Positions 32,952 to 42,642 of a stretch of DNA of 64,000 nt are shown here, one piece after another (position 1 is the stretch's first letter; each line of letters opens with the position of its first letter). The notes under the pieces are model-generated. The model had not been told where the DNA came from and did no database searches. It saw nothing but the letters and a program-made list of their open reading frames with translations. The stretch lies in assembly GCF_900169305.1 (NCBI RefSeq), contig NZ_FWDP01000002.1, positions 248,001 through 312,000 of the forward strand, given 5' to 3'. Position numbers and translations under genes: made by a program. The DNA comes from Marinilactibacillus piezotolerans. Lineage in GTDB: Bacteria > Bacillota > Bacilli > Lactobacillales > Carnobacteriaceae_A.

Positions 32952-34001
32952 CTAGTCTTTCATTTTCGGATCAAATGCATCGCGTAATCCATCAGCTAAA
33001 AAGTTGAAGGAAATCATCAAGACACATAACACGCCTGCTGGGTACCACATAAGGTGCGGCAGAAATGTAAAGGTCTTGTATCCATCATTGATCAATGTTC
33101 CTAATGAAGCTAAAGGTGCCGGAATACCAATACCAATAAAGCTTAAGAAGGCTTCAAAAAAGATCGCTGCCGGGATTGAGAACATGGTCTGGATAATAAT
33201 GACACCTGATAGATTCGAAATCATATGCTTAACCGCAATTTTCCAAGAGGATTCTCCCAGTGTTCTTGCCGCTAATATAAATTCTTGATTCTTCAGTTTC
33301 AGTGTTTGCGCCCTAACAATTCGAGCCATTGGAATCCATCCGGTAATCGCTAAAGCAATGATAATAGAGATAATGCCTGGTTCGAACACTAAAAGCATCA
33401 AAATGACGACAACTAAATTGGGTACACCAGACAGAATCTCTAGAATACGCTGCATCACATTATCGATTCTTCCGCCGTTCCAGCCTGAGACCAGCCCATA
33501 AATAACGCCAATGGTTAAATCAAAAAAGGCTGCTGCAAAAGCAATCAATAAGGAAATACGCGTTCCGAAAAGAATACGAGAAAGCAAGTCGCGACCCAGA
33601 CTATCTGTACCAAGCAGATAATAAGTGTCTCCAGCTTCTACTTGAGCATATTTGTCAATTCTCATGTCTCCTGAAGTGGCTGCTGTTCCATCTAGTCCTG
33701 GTATTTCAATTCCAGGCACTTTAGGTGGCAAGTTGGCATGTTCAGTGACTTGAGTCTCGATATCATGTGGTGCGATAACGGGAGCCAACAGTGCCAGCAG
33801 CATAATCAGTAAAATAATAAACAAACTGGTTACAGCTGCTTTATTTTTTTTCAGTCTTCTCCATGAATCTTGCATAAAACTCAAAGAAGGTGCTGAAATT
33901 TTTTCATTGTTTTCTGTAGCTGATCCACTAACTTGTTCAAACATATCAGAGGAAATCGTTGTGTTTTGATTAAAAATTTGATTATTATTGTGGGTTTCCA
34001 T
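32952..34001 (-). CDS. oppC: Oligopeptide ABC transporter permease OppC
   Basis: This 349-aa permease has a long Asn/Ser-rich cytoplasmic N-terminus, a first membrane helix at about 56-76, a periplasm-side loop with HLLGTDSLGRD-like sequence (here YLLGTDSLGRDLLSR), five further helices, and the ATPase-contact loop EFILAARTLGES. It starts two bases after the oppB stop. Confidence 0.93.
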   Translation of the reverse strand: METHNNNQIFNQNTTISSDMFEQVSGSATENNEKISAPSLSFMQDSWRRLKKNKAAVTSLFIILLIMLLALLAPVIAPHDIETQVTEHANLPPKVPGIEIPGLDGTAATSGDMRIDKYAQVEAGDTYYLLGTDSLGRDLLSRILFGTRISLLIAFAAAFFDLTIGVIYGLVSGWNGGRIDNVMQRILEILSGVPNLVVVILMLLVFEPGIISIIIALAITGWIPMARIVRAQTLKLKNQEFILAARTLGESSWKIAVKHMISNLSGVIIIQTMFSIPAAIFFEAFLSFIGIGIPAPLASLGTLINDGYKTFTFLPHLMWYPAGVLCVLMISFNFLADGLRDAFDPKMKD

Positions 34002-34003
34002 TC

Positions 34004-34951
34004 TTATTTTCCTCCTTTAGAAGAAATTCGAATACGTGGATCAATCAGTCCGTACAGCATATCTACAATCAGAATGATGACAACGAGCATCGTTGAATAA
34101 AGTAATGTTACACCCATGATTGTTGGATAGTCATTTGACTGAATGGACTTGATAAACTGCTCTCCGATTCCCGGAATAGCATAAATACTTTCGACAACCA
34201 TTGAACCGGTCATCAACGCAACAGCCATTGGTCCAATCAAAGTAATCAATGGAATTAAGGCATTTCTAACCCCGTGCTTAAAAGCAACTGCCCAGCGGCT
34301 CAATCCTTTCGCGCGTGCTAGTTCAATATAGTCGCTGCCTAAGACGTCCACCATTTCTGTACGAATGAATCGGGCAGAATCTGCTAGTGGTGCGATTGCC
34401 AAAGCAATAGTCGGCAGTACAGAATAGCTGAACCCATCGTCCCATAATGCAATGGGGAACCACTGTAGTTGAACAGCAAAAACCAACTGTAAAAGTACTG
34501 CGAAGACAAAGTTAGGAATAGAACGGCCTAAAATTGCCATAAAAGTCGCCAGTGTATCAGCCCATGAGTTTTGTTTCATTGCAGCGATAACCCCTAGGAT
34601 AATACCTAAGAATGTACCGAGAATAACGGCTTGGAATCCTATCTGAAGAGAAGGACCTACTCTTGAAGCTAATAGTTCTGTTACTGGCGTATTATCAAAC
34701 TGGAAAGACACGCCTAAGTTTCCTGTCAATAATCCACCCATATATCTGAAGTACTGTACAATGACTGGGTCATTTAATCCGTATTGTTCTTGCATGATGA
34801 GTAATTGTGCTTCCGATAATTTATCCTCATTCGTAAAAGGTGTACCCGGTAATAGATTCATCAAGAAGAACGTAATTGATGCAATTAGAAATAAGGTCAA
34901 CAGCATGTATAAAACACGTTTACCATAATATCTCATAAAATTTTTCATCAA
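34004..34951 (-). CDS. oppB: Oligopeptide ABC transporter permease OppB
   Basis: This 315-aa permease has six membrane helices. The family features are FFLMNLLPGTPF after helix 1 and the EAA loop DYIELARAKGLS, which contacts the ATPases. It is the first gene of oppBCDF. The substrate-binding gene oppA lies upstream on the same strand, but a convergent DUF3899 gene and a terminator separate the two, so oppBCDF must have its own promoter in 34952-35234. Confidence 0.94.
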   Translation of the reverse strand: MMKNFMRYYGKRVLYMLLTLFLIASITFFLMNLLPGTPFTNEDKLSEAQLLIMQEQYGLNDPVIVQYFRYMGGLLTGNLGVSFQFDNTPVTELLASRVGPSLQIGFQAVILGTFLGIILGVIAAMKQNSWADTLATFMAILGRSIPNFVFAVLLQLVFAVQLQWFPIALWDDGFSYSVLPTIALAIAPLADSARFIRTEMVDVLGSDYIELARAKGLSRWAVAFKHGVRNALIPLITLIGPMAVALMTGSMVVESIYAIPGIGEQFIKSIQSNDYPTIMGVTLLYSTMLVVIILIVDMLYGLIDPRIRISSKGGK

Positions 34952-35234
34952 TTAACACCTCCGTTATTTATTTTCAACGCTATTTGTTTTCATAAAATTT
35001 ACACAATATCTAGAATAGGCTCAGCACGTATCAATTGCAACTTTTTCTGAAATTGTGTGTCAATGAAAAGAGTTATATGAGAGTAAAATGAAAATAATCC
35101 GATTTCATTATCACTTTATTCTGATTGGTCATTATTTATACTCATTTTCATTTGTGCCTCTATTGTAGTCTGTGATAGTTTAGTGTACATTGTTCTTTAG
35201 CATTTACATTATTAAGATTAAGGAGCCGTTTCAG

Positions 35235-35615
35235 ATGCAAAATAAATTTAATACTCCTTCTATTACGCTTGTTTTAGTTCTGTTCATCTTCGTATTAGAA
35301 CTCATTTTGTATAAAGAAATTTCTTTTCTCCACACATCCAATTTGTTTTTTTATCCAGCAGGTATTCTGCTGATTATTGGTTTGTTCAGTCTGACGCTTC
35401 GTTCTGGATTTTTTGATTTCTTTTACTTCAGCTTCAGAAAGGCTTCTAAAAGAATTCGAAGAAAACAGGATGAAGACCCTGATGAAGATGATGAAGTTTC
35501 TGTGACAGATCTCTCTGATAAGATTGGAAACTTTCACTTATTTTTTATAAAAAGCGGCAGTACCTTGCTGGTTATTTCGATCATTTCTTTGATTGGATTT
35601 TATCTATTTGAATAG
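35235..35615 (+). CDS. DUF3899-like membrane protein inside the opp locus
   Basis: This 126-aa protein starts at the ATG at 35235, nine bases after AAGGAG. It has helices at about 8-28, 35-52 and 103-124. An RSGFFDFFYFSFRKA stretch followed by a very acidic loop (about 76-86) resembles DUF3899 proteins. Function unknown. It stands on the opposite strand between oppA and oppB and shares a bidirectional terminator with oppA. Confidence 0.75.
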   Translation: MQNKFNTPSITLVLVLFIFVLELILYKEISFLHTSNLFFYPAGILLIIGLFSLTLRSGFFDFFYFSFRKASKRIRRKQDEDPDEDDEVSVTDLSDKIGNFHLFFIKSGSTLLVISIISLIGFYLFE

Positions 35616-35674
35616 TCTCATTCTCCTTTATAGATTTGAACCGAGAAATTAACCCGAACTTAATCCCCATACTC

Positions 35675-35704
35675 AAAAAAAGAGTGGAGCTCCACTCTTT
35701 TTTT
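35675..35704. terminator. Bidirectional terminator between the DUF3899 gene and oppA
   Basis: A perfect palindrome, seven A, GAGTGGAGCTCCACTC, seven T, serves both converging genes. Confidence 0.9.
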
Positions 35705-35720
35705 GACGCTTAGGAAACCT

Positions 35721-37385
35721 TTACTCGTCATTATCTATAAATGCCCATTTGTAAGAATAGTCTGCACCCGTTAAATGAGCTGCGATTCCTTCTACATAAG
35801 GTTTTTCAAGAACTGCATAAGAACGTTGGTAAATTGGTGCAATACCTGCAGTTTCCATTAAGAGTTGTTCTGCTTCGAGCAGATCTTGCCAGCGTGCATC
35901 TAGATCGTCCACATTGCTTTGAGCACTTTCAATTAAAGCATCATATTCTTCATTGCTGAATCCAGATTGATTATTTGGATTACCTGACTGGAACATTTCC
36001 AAGAAGTTGATCGGGTCTGCATAGTCAGCTCCCCAACCAGATAATTGAATATCATAATCTTGAGCACTGCTTGAAGCCAAGCGGACTTTGAATGGTACAT
36101 TTCTGAGATTGATCGTCAATCCTGGAAGATTCGACTCTAATTGCGCCTGCATGTATTCTAGAGATCTCTTAGAGTTCTCAGTATCGTCACCAAGCATTTC
36201 AAGCGTAATGGAGTCTGTTCCCAATTCTTCTAGTCCAGCTTCCCAATACTCTAATGCTTCTTCAGGGGCGTAAGATAACAAATCGCCATTTTCAGCACGA
36301 TAATCTTCGTTTGATTCCGGTCCAAAAGCCAATCCTTCTGGAACCAATCCATTTGCCGGAACAGAACCATTTTGTAAAATAGTATCCGTGAACCCTTGCT
36401 TATCAAAAGACATGGCAACTGCTTTACGGATATTTTCGTTTGCTAAAGCCGTTTTTTCCCCATTGCGTTCCTGATTGAACTTGAAGAAAAATACAGAAGA
36501 TGTTGGTTCTGTCAGCAATTCCGGATCGCCTAGTTTAGTCGTGACGTACTCACCTGTCATTCTCATGCGATCCACGTCACCAGCGTTATATAAATTCAAT
36601 GCCGTAGACGTTTCTTTTACTACGTTAACGTCGATTTGGTCTAACTGGACAGTTTCAGCATCCCAGTATGAATCGCTTTTAACCATCGTCCACTTCAAGC
36701 CAGTTCCGTCCCACTCTGTTAATTCAAATGGTCCGTTATATAGCAGTGAATCACTGTTAGAAGCATAATCACTGCCTAATTCAGTTACATAAGCTTCATT
36801 TTGAGGTAAGAACATCGGTAGAGTCAATAGATCTTTGAAATAAGGGACGGGTTTTTCTAGTTGAACTTCTAATGTTTTATCATCGATTGCTTTAGCACCA
36901 AGCTCTGATGGTTCTTTATCTCCAACAAGAATCGCTGAGGCATTTTTAACCACGCCATCAATCATATACGAGTATTCAGATGCCGTTTCAGGATCTGATA
37001 ATCTTTGCCATGCAAAGACAAAATCATTTGCAGTAACCGGATCTCCGTTTGACCAAACAGCCTCTTCTTTTATATTGAACGTGTAAGTCATGCCGTCTTC
37101 GCTGACAGCAGGTTCTTCTGCCGCCATCCCTAACACCAGATTGTTTTCTGGTCCTTGGCGGTAAAGTCCTTCATTCACGTTATTCAAAACATTGAAACTG
37201 GAAGCATCTGTTGTAATTGCTGAATCCATTGTCGGAATTTCTGCCGTTTCAATCAATTTCAAGACTTGCTTATCTTGAGCTCCATCGGAACTTGCGTTTC
37301 CTGATGATTCGTTTCCACATGCTGACAGCAATAGAACACTTGTTAGAGCAATGCCTATTTTTTGCATTAGTTTATTACTCTTCAT
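35721..37385 (-). CDS. oppA: Oligopeptide-binding lipoprotein OppA
   Basis: This 554-aa extracytoplasmic binding protein (SBP_bac_5 family) feeds the Opp permease. The signal peptide ends in the lipobox LLSAC at about residue 23. Mature-part family features are SDPETASEYSYMIDG, VWSNGDPVTANDFVFAWQR and the C-terminal YQRSYAVLEKPYV. Promoter-proximal DNA (37386-37560) has a small palindrome, CACTA-4-TAGTG. It has its own terminator, allowing more OppA than permease to be made. Confidence 0.94.
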   Translation of the reverse strand: MKSNKLMQKIGIALTSVLLLSACGNESSGNASSDGAQDKQVLKLIETAEIPTMDSAITTDASSFNVLNNVNEGLYRQGPENNLVLGMAAEEPAVSEDGMTYTFNIKEEAVWSNGDPVTANDFVFAWQRLSDPETASEYSYMIDGVVKNASAILVGDKEPSELGAKAIDDKTLEVQLEKPVPYFKDLLTLPMFLPQNEAYVTELGSDYASNSDSLLYNGPFELTEWDGTGLKWTMVKSDSYWDAETVQLDQIDVNVVKETSTALNLYNAGDVDRMRMTGEYVTTKLGDPELLTEPTSSVFFFKFNQERNGEKTALANENIRKAVAMSFDKQGFTDTILQNGSVPANGLVPEGLAFGPESNEDYRAENGDLLSYAPEEALEYWEAGLEELGTDSITLEMLGDDTENSKRSLEYMQAQLESNLPGLTINLRNVPFKVRLASSSAQDYDIQLSGWGADYADPINFLEMFQSGNPNNQSGFSNEEYDALIESAQSNVDDLDARWQDLLEAEQLLMETAGIAPIYQRSYAVLEKPYVEGIAAHLTGADYSYKWAFIDNDE

Positions 37386-37727
37386 TCATAAATCCTCCTA
37401 TATTATTGCAACACTGTTTATAACTAAAATTATATAACCACTACTATTAGTGTACTCGAAACATATTATCACCTCATTATCATAATTACAACACTTTTAT
37501 GTAAAAATTCAAGTCGTTTATCACACGTTTCTTTTAGAATTTGCTTAGATTTACCGTCTTTTCAAATTATTTTCATTTACTGATTCTGCTTTGAATAGGT
37601 AAGAGGAGACTTCATTAGTATTATCATGCATGTTATACTGTATCAGTAAATGTTCATGTGTTTTTTAAGCGCAAAAGTAATTTTTTTGCGCGACTACCCT
37701 ATTTTTCAAACGACAAGGAGCGATTAG
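37386..37727. other. Divergent control region between oppA and kbl
   Basis: It holds the kbl promoter (37611-37639). A hairpin lies in the kbl leader (GCGCAAAA-7-TTTTGCGC, about 37670-37692). Near oppA is a CACTA-4-TAGTG palindrome with a TATAAT just beyond it on the minus strand. No gene is seen. Confidence 0.5.
37611..37639 (+). promoter_or_regulatory. kbl-tdh promoter
   Basis: TTCATT, 17 bases, then TATACT with a TG one base upstream (extended -10). It lies about 90 bp before the kbl start. Confidence 0.65.
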
Positions 37728-38918
37728 ATGACCAGTACTACTTTGAATCAATTTTTAGAAGAGAATCTAAACGAACTGAAAGAAAACGGTCTGTACAATG
37801 AGATCGATACGGTTCAGGGACCTAATGGATCTGAAATTATAATCAATGGGAAAAAATTGATCAACTTATCTTCCAACAACTATCTGGGATTTGCCAATGA
37901 TGAGCGATTAAAAGAAAAAGCCAACCTGGCAACAAATCAATACGGAGTCGGCGCTGGGGCTGTCCGTACAATTAATGGTACACAAAGTATCCATGATGAG
38001 CTTGAATCAAAAATTGCCGATTTTAAACAAACTGAAGCAGCTGTTGCCTTCCAGTCAGGGTTCAACTGCAATATGGGTGCCATTTCAGCTGTAATGACAA
38101 AGAAAGATGCGATTCTTTCCGACGAATTGAATCATGCTTCTATCATTGACGGATGCCGCTTATCCGGTGCAAAAGTGATTCGTGTAAAACATCAGGATAT
38201 GGATGACTTGCGAGCAAAAGCAAAAGAAGCCACAGAAAGCGGACAGTATGAAAAAGTCATGTACATTACAGACGGCGTTTTTTCAATGGATGGCGATGTG
38301 GCTAAACTGCCTGAAATCGTTAAAATCGCTGAAGAATTTGACTTGATTACTTATGTAGATGATGCTCACGGCTCTGGTGTAATGGGAAAAGGTGCTGGAA
38401 CGGTTAAACATTTCGGATTACAAGATAAAATTGATTTCCAAATGGGTACGCTCTCTAAAGCAGTCGGTGTTGTCGGTGGATATGTTGCCGGAACTCAAAA
38501 CTTGATCGACTGGTTAAAAGTTCGTGCACGTCCTTTCCTATTCTCAACGTCTTTAACTCCCGGTGCAGCTGCTGCCTGTATTGAAGCAATCGATATTATG
38601 TCTGCTTCAACCATTGAACATGACCGTCTATGGGAAAACGGCCGCTACTTGAAAGCAGGCTTGAAAGACTTAGGGTTCAACATCGGAGAATCTGAAACAC
38701 CGATTACGCCTTGTATCATCGGAGATGAAAAATTAACACAGAAATTTTCTAAACGTCTGACAGAAGAAGGCGTCTACGCCAAATCAATCGTTTTCCCGAC
38801 TGTCCCTAAAGGAACAGGTCGAGTCAGAAATATGCCGAGTGCTGCTCATACTACTGCACAGTTAGATCGTGTGCTGGAAGTATACCAGAAAGTCGGTAAG
38901 GAATTGAACGTTATTTAA
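37728..38918 (+). CDS. kbl: Glycine C-acetyltransferase (2-amino-3-ketobutyrate CoA ligase)
   Basis: This PLP enzyme cleaves 2-amino-3-oxobutyrate with CoA to glycine and acetyl-CoA, the second step of threonine breakdown. The 396-aa length is normal. Motifs are [12 protein letters not shown] near the start, YVDDAHGSG, and the PLP-Lys in [13 protein letters not shown]. The next gene supplies the first step. SD AAGGAG precedes the ATG. Confidence 0.94.
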   Translation: MTSTTLNQFLEENLNELKENGLYNEIDTVQGPNGSEIIINGKKLINLSSNNYLGFANDERLKEKANLATNQYGVGAGAVRTINGTQSIHDELESKIADFKQTEAAVAFQSGFNCNMGAISAVMTKKDAILSDELNHASIIDGCRLSGAKVIRVKHQDMDDLRAKAKEATESGQYEKVMYITDGVFSMDGDVAKLPEIVKIAEEFDLITYVDDAHGSGVMGKGAGTVKHFGLQDKIDFQMGTLSKAVGVVGGYVAGTQNLIDWLKVRARPFLFSTSLTPGAAAACIEAIDIMSASTIEHDRLWENGRYLKAGLKDLGFNIGESETPITPCIIGDEKLTQKFSKRLTEEGVYAKSIVFPTVPKGTGRVRNMPSAAHTTAQLDRVLEVYQKVGKELNVI

Positions 38919-38940
38919 TAAGAAGAAACAAGATAGCATA

Positions 38941-39007
38941 AAGCAGTTGAATATACTGGGTTAAGATCAGGCAATCATGAAGACTTGATCCAGTCGACTG
39001 CTTTTTT
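38941..39007 (+). terminator. Long hairpin with T tail between kbl and tdh
   Basis: An outer stem AAGCAGT / ACTGCTT encloses an 11-bp stem ACTGGGTTAAG / CTTGATCCAGT (two wobbles) and an 18-base loop. T6 follows at 39002-39007. It sits 31 bases before the tdh TTG start, so it likely tunes or conditionally blocks tdh. Confidence 0.65.
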
Positions 39008-39038
39008 GCTGCTGTTTTTCAAAACGGAGGAAGAAGCC

Positions 39039-39992
39039 TTGAAAAAGATTTTGATTACCGGAGCTTTAGGGCAAATCGGAACAGCTCTGACGGCTCGCTT
39101 AAGAGAAACATATGGAACGGATAACGTCATTGCATCAGATATTCAAAAGCCGGAACACTCATCCGTTGTAACTGACGGTATTTTTGAAAATCTTGATGTG
39201 ACCAATCAGTCTTTAATAGAGGAACTGGTTCAGAAGTATGAAGTGGATACGATCATTCACTTAGCTGCCTTGCTTTCAGCTGTAGCAGAAGCAAAACCGC
39301 AATTGGCTTGGGAATTGAACATGGGCGGTCTGAACAATGCTCTGGAAGTCGCACGTACTTATGGATTGAAATTTTTTACCCCCAGCTCGATCGGTGCTTT
39401 CGGACCAGAAACCCCTAAAGACAAAACACCTCAAGTCACTTTACAGCGTCCAACAACGATGTACGGCGTAACGAAAGTCAGCGGTGAATTATTGTGCGAT
39501 TACTATTATCAAAAATTTGGTGTCGACACGAGAGGTGTACGCTTTCCAGGACTGATTTCCTATGAAGCACTTCCTGGTGGCGGGACAACTGATTATGCGG
39601 TAGACATTTATTATGAAGCTTTGAAATCTGGAGCTTACACTTCTTTTATTGATAAAGGAACCTATATGGACATGATGTATATGCCGGATGCGGTTGAAGC
39701 CATTGTTCAGTTGATGGAAGCTCCTGCTGAGCAGCTGGTTCATCGCAATGCTTTTAACGTCAGTGCAATGAGTGTCTGTCCTGAAGACTTTGAAAAAGCC
39801 ATTCAAGCGCACCTGCCTGAATTCAACTTATCTTTTGAAGTAGATTCGGTTCGTCAGACGATTGCAGAATCATGGCCGAACGCCATCGACACAACAGCTG
39901 CTCAAACTGAGTGGGGATTTTCACCAAACTATACATTGGAAAAAATGACAGCTGATATGCTGGAAAAATTAAACGTTAAAATAACTGAATAA
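39039..39992 (+). CDS. L-threonine dehydrogenase, short-chain (epimerase-like) type
   Basis: This 317-aa NAD-dependent enzyme oxidises threonine to 2-amino-3-oxobutyrate, the substrate of Kbl. It has a Rossmann loop (ITGALGQIG, about 5-13) and the extended-SDR YxxxK (YGVTK, about 139-143), with PSSIGAFGP before it. It belongs to the UDP-sugar-epimerase-like TDH class, not the zinc class. The start is TTG 39039 behind GGAGG; a frame from 38985 runs back through the terminator hairpin and is rejected. Confidence 0.9.
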   Translation: MKKILITGALGQIGTALTARLRETYGTDNVIASDIQKPEHSSVVTDGIFENLDVTNQSLIEELVQKYEVDTIIHLAALLSAVAEAKPQLAWELNMGGLNNALEVARTYGLKFFTPSSIGAFGPETPKDKTPQVTLQRPTTMYGVTKVSGELLCDYYYQKFGVDTRGVRFPGLISYEALPGGGTTDYAVDIYYEALKSGAYTSFIDKGTYMDMMYMPDAVEAIVQLMEAPAEQLVHRNAFNVSAMSVCPEDFEKAIQAHLPEFNLSFEVDSVRQTIAESWPNAIDTTAAQTEWGFSPNYTLEKMTADMLEKLNVKITE

Positions 39993-39996
39993 TCAA

Positions 39997-40037
39997 AAAT
40001 CGGCTGCTTAAAAGAACCCCTTTTAAGCAGCCGATTT
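39997..40037. terminator. Bidirectional terminator between tdh and rpiA
   Basis: AAATCGGCTGCTTAAAAG and its exact complement form an 18-bp stem with a 5-base loop. A/T runs lie on both sides. Confidence 0.9.
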
Positions 40038-40039
40038 AT

Positions 40040-40720
40040 TTATCCTCTATCCACATCTTCAACCACAGGGCCTTGTTCCGACCCTACGATCACTCTGTCC
40101 ACACAATCCAAGAATAATCCATGTTCTACAACGCCGGTAATTGAATCAAGCCAAGTTGCTAACCTCTTCGGTTCTTCAATGACGCCCATGTGCAGATCAA
40201 TAATCAGATTACCTGAATCAGTCACCAGACGTTCTCCATCTTCTTCCTTTCTCCAAGAAGGGTTGTATCCGGATTTTTCAAATAATCGGAAAACTTGACC
40301 AGCGCCGAAATGAACCACTTCTACTGGCAGGGGAAAAGCACCTAGCTGTTCGACCAGCTTGCTTTCATCTACGATCCAGATAATCTGATCCGATAGATTA
40401 GCGACCACCTTTTCAAACAAGTGAGCAGCACCGCCGCCTTTGATTCCCTGATATTCACTGGAAATTTCATCTGCTCCGTCGATTGTTACATCAATATGAT
40501 CAACGTCATCTATATCTTTTAGAGGAATGCCCCACTCTCTAGCATGATCCGCAGTCCTAAAGGAAGTCGTAACTCCAACGATCTGGAGACCTTCTTCTTT
40601 AACCCGTTTTCCGACTGCTTCCACCATGTAATAAGCCGTTGACCCAGTACCTAAACCGACTATCATGCCGTCTTTTACAAATTCTGCCGCTTTGTACCCA
40701 ACCATTTGCTTAAGATTCAT
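40040..40720 (-). CDS. rpiA: Ribose-5-phosphate isomerase A
   Basis: This enzyme interconverts ribose 5-phosphate and ribulose 5-phosphate in the pentose phosphate pathway. The 226-aa chain shows [13 protein letters not shown] (about 22-34), [20 protein letters not shown] and DESK. Length is usual. It is alone on its strand between terminators. Confidence 0.95.
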   Translation of the reverse strand: MNLKQMVGYKAAEFVKDGMIVGLGTGSTAYYMVEAVGKRVKEEGLQIVGVTTSFRTADHAREWGIPLKDIDDVDHIDVTIDGADEISSEYQGIKGGGAAHLFEKVVANLSDQIIWIVDESKLVEQLGAFPLPVEVVHFGAGQVFRLFEKSGYNPSWRKEEDGERLVTDSGNLIIDLHMGVIEEPKRLATWLDSITGVVEHGLFLDCVDRVIVGSEQGPVVEDVDRG

Positions 40721-40913
40721 TCTAAAAAATCCCTTCTATATTCATTATCTCGTTATGTATCGCTTACATTCCACCGCTATTGTACCATAAGTCGATGCTT
40801 TCTACTGAGTTTTTCTGTCGGGTTGTTGTGTATTGCCGGCAGACTATCCTATAAAGACCTCAGACTATCGATTACTATTCTTTTTAGTATAAAACACGTA
40901 ATTTCTTAAAGAA

Positions 40914-40939
40914 AAAGAGCACTTTTGCAAGTACTCTTT
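40914..40939 (-). terminator. Intrinsic terminator after the PPK2 gene
   Basis: AAAGAGTACTT / AAGTGCTCTTT, an 11-bp stem with a 4-base loop, is followed on the minus strand by TTCTTT. Confidence 0.75.
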
Positions 40940-40948
40940 CTATCTCAT

Positions 40949-42427
40949 CTAGCCGTTTGTCTTATCTAGAATTTTGCGAGCTTCTTCAACAAACGTCTTC
41001 AGCACTTTGATTCTGGCATATTTTTTCTGTTGACCTTCTACAATAATCCAAGGAGCGTAATCTGTATTTGTGCGGACAAGCATTTCATTCATTGCTTCAA
41101 TGTATTCATCCCATTTTTTCCGATTGCGCCAATCTTCATCCGTCAATTTATATACTTTGTCCGGCTCTGTTTCACGCGCTTTAAACCTTTCCAGCTGTTC
41201 ATCTTTATCGATATAAATAAAAAACTTCAATACTAGCGTACCGAAATTATGCAGATGTTTTTCCATCTGATTGATCTCATCATAAGCCCGGTCCCATTCA
41301 GCGGTTTCTGCCAGCCCTTCGACACGTTCGACCATGACCCTTCCATACCAGCTGCGATCAAATATTTTCATATCGCCTTTTTTCGGAAAGTTTTTATAGA
41401 ATCGCCATAAATAATGATGGGCGTTTTCTAAGGATGATGGAGCAGAAGTCGTAACCACTTCATATCCTCTAGGATCCATTTCTCTTGTCAGACGCTCTAT
41501 AGCTCCGCCTTTTCCGGCTGCATCGACTCCCTCAAATACCAATACTGTAGGTATCCCTTTCGTATAAAGCTGAAAAGCCAGTCGTTGTGCTTCCAGCTGT
41601 AATTCATCTTTTAATTGATCGTACTCCTCATCTTCCAATTTCAGATTCAGATTTATGTGATCCAGCGGTTTCTCTTGAGGTGCATACGTCCGCAGTTCTT
41701 TCCTTAATCCGCCGTTTTTCATCCCCATGATTCGATCGATGCCTTGATAAATCAAATCAATGGACATTCCTAAAGCTTTTTCAGAGGCTGCTTTTTTATC
41801 TTCTGAAGAGATCACATGCCATTTGCTGAACGTAAAATCTGATTTATCCAGTATCGTATCGAAGTGCTCTAGATATTTCTCATATTGTTTATATTGATCT
41901 TCATCTCGTTCACTGATCATAAAAGACCGGTACGGATCTTCCTTTAGTTCATCAATTCGTTTTTGCTGTGTTTTTTCTTTCTGATGCAGAAACAATTTGA
42001 TGATAATTGCTTGATCATCAAGCAGTTGCTGTTCGATTGAACTGATATCTTTGATATTCTGATCAAGCTCCTGATCTTTTATAGCTGGATCATTGAACAG
42101 CTTGAAGTAAAAACTGCGATCATAAATCGCTATATCGCCCTTCTTCGGTAATTTATCCCAAAAACGCCATAAGAATGGACGATTTCTTTCTTCTTCCGTT
42201 GGATTTTCAAATACACTGACTTTAAATTGTTTTGGATTCAATTCCCGAACCAGATCTTTAATAACATATCCTTTTCCAGATGATTCCCATCCTTCTACAA
42301 GAATCAGTACTGGAATATTTAAGTGATTTACCAGCCGCTGAGCACGGGCTAATCGCTCACCCAGTTCTTTTCTTTTAAACTTGCTATATGGGTTTTCAAA
42401 GTGATCAAAGTCAAACACTTTAATCAT
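40949..42427 (-). CDS. Polyphosphate:AMP phosphotransferase (two-domain PPK2)
   Basis: This 492-aa protein has two PPK2 domains in tandem. The first has EGWESSGKG and DRSFY (about residues 45-125). The second has EGVDAAGKGG and FDRSWYGRVMVERV (about 290-370). The second matches the catalytic consensus better. Two-domain PPK2 proteins transfer phosphate from polyphosphate to AMP, giving ADP. The ATG at 42427 follows GAGGAGG; a TTG five codons earlier overlaps that SD. With the VTC-domain gene at 15.7 kb this is the second polyphosphate-related gene in the window. Confidence 0.88.
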   Translation of the reverse strand: MIKVFDFDHFENPYSKFKRKELGERLARAQRLVNHLNIPVLILVEGWESSGKGYVIKDLVRELNPKQFKVSVFENPTEEERNRPFLWRFWDKLPKKGDIAIYDRSFYFKLFNDPAIKDQELDQNIKDISSIEQQLLDDQAIIIKLFLHQKEKTQQKRIDELKEDPYRSFMISERDEDQYKQYEKYLEHFDTILDKSDFTFSKWHVISSEDKKAASEKALGMSIDLIYQGIDRIMGMKNGGLRKELRTYAPQEKPLDHINLNLKLEDEEYDQLKDELQLEAQRLAFQLYTKGIPTVLVFEGVDAAGKGGAIERLTREMDPRGYEVVTTSAPSSLENAHHYLWRFYKNFPKKGDMKIFDRSWYGRVMVERVEGLAETAEWDRAYDEINQMEKHLHNFGTLVLKFFIYIDKDEQLERFKARETEPDKVYKLTDEDWRNRKKWDEYIEAMNEMLVRTNTDYAPWIIVEGQQKKYARIKVLKTFVEEARKILDKTNG

Positions 42428-42642
42428 CGTGTGCCTCCTCAAGTCGTAATCTGATTATTATCTGCTATATTGTTGTTCTCTTTTGACTAGAATAGCAAAA
42501 ATGAGAACGACTCCCCTAACGAAACACTTTAAATGAAGGAGATTTAGTGCGAACGGAACAGCAAGGAAGAAAGAAAAACAGTTTTCATCTTAAATTAAAA
42601 AATGCTATACTGTTTATTAAATATTTTTAATGGAGTGATTAG

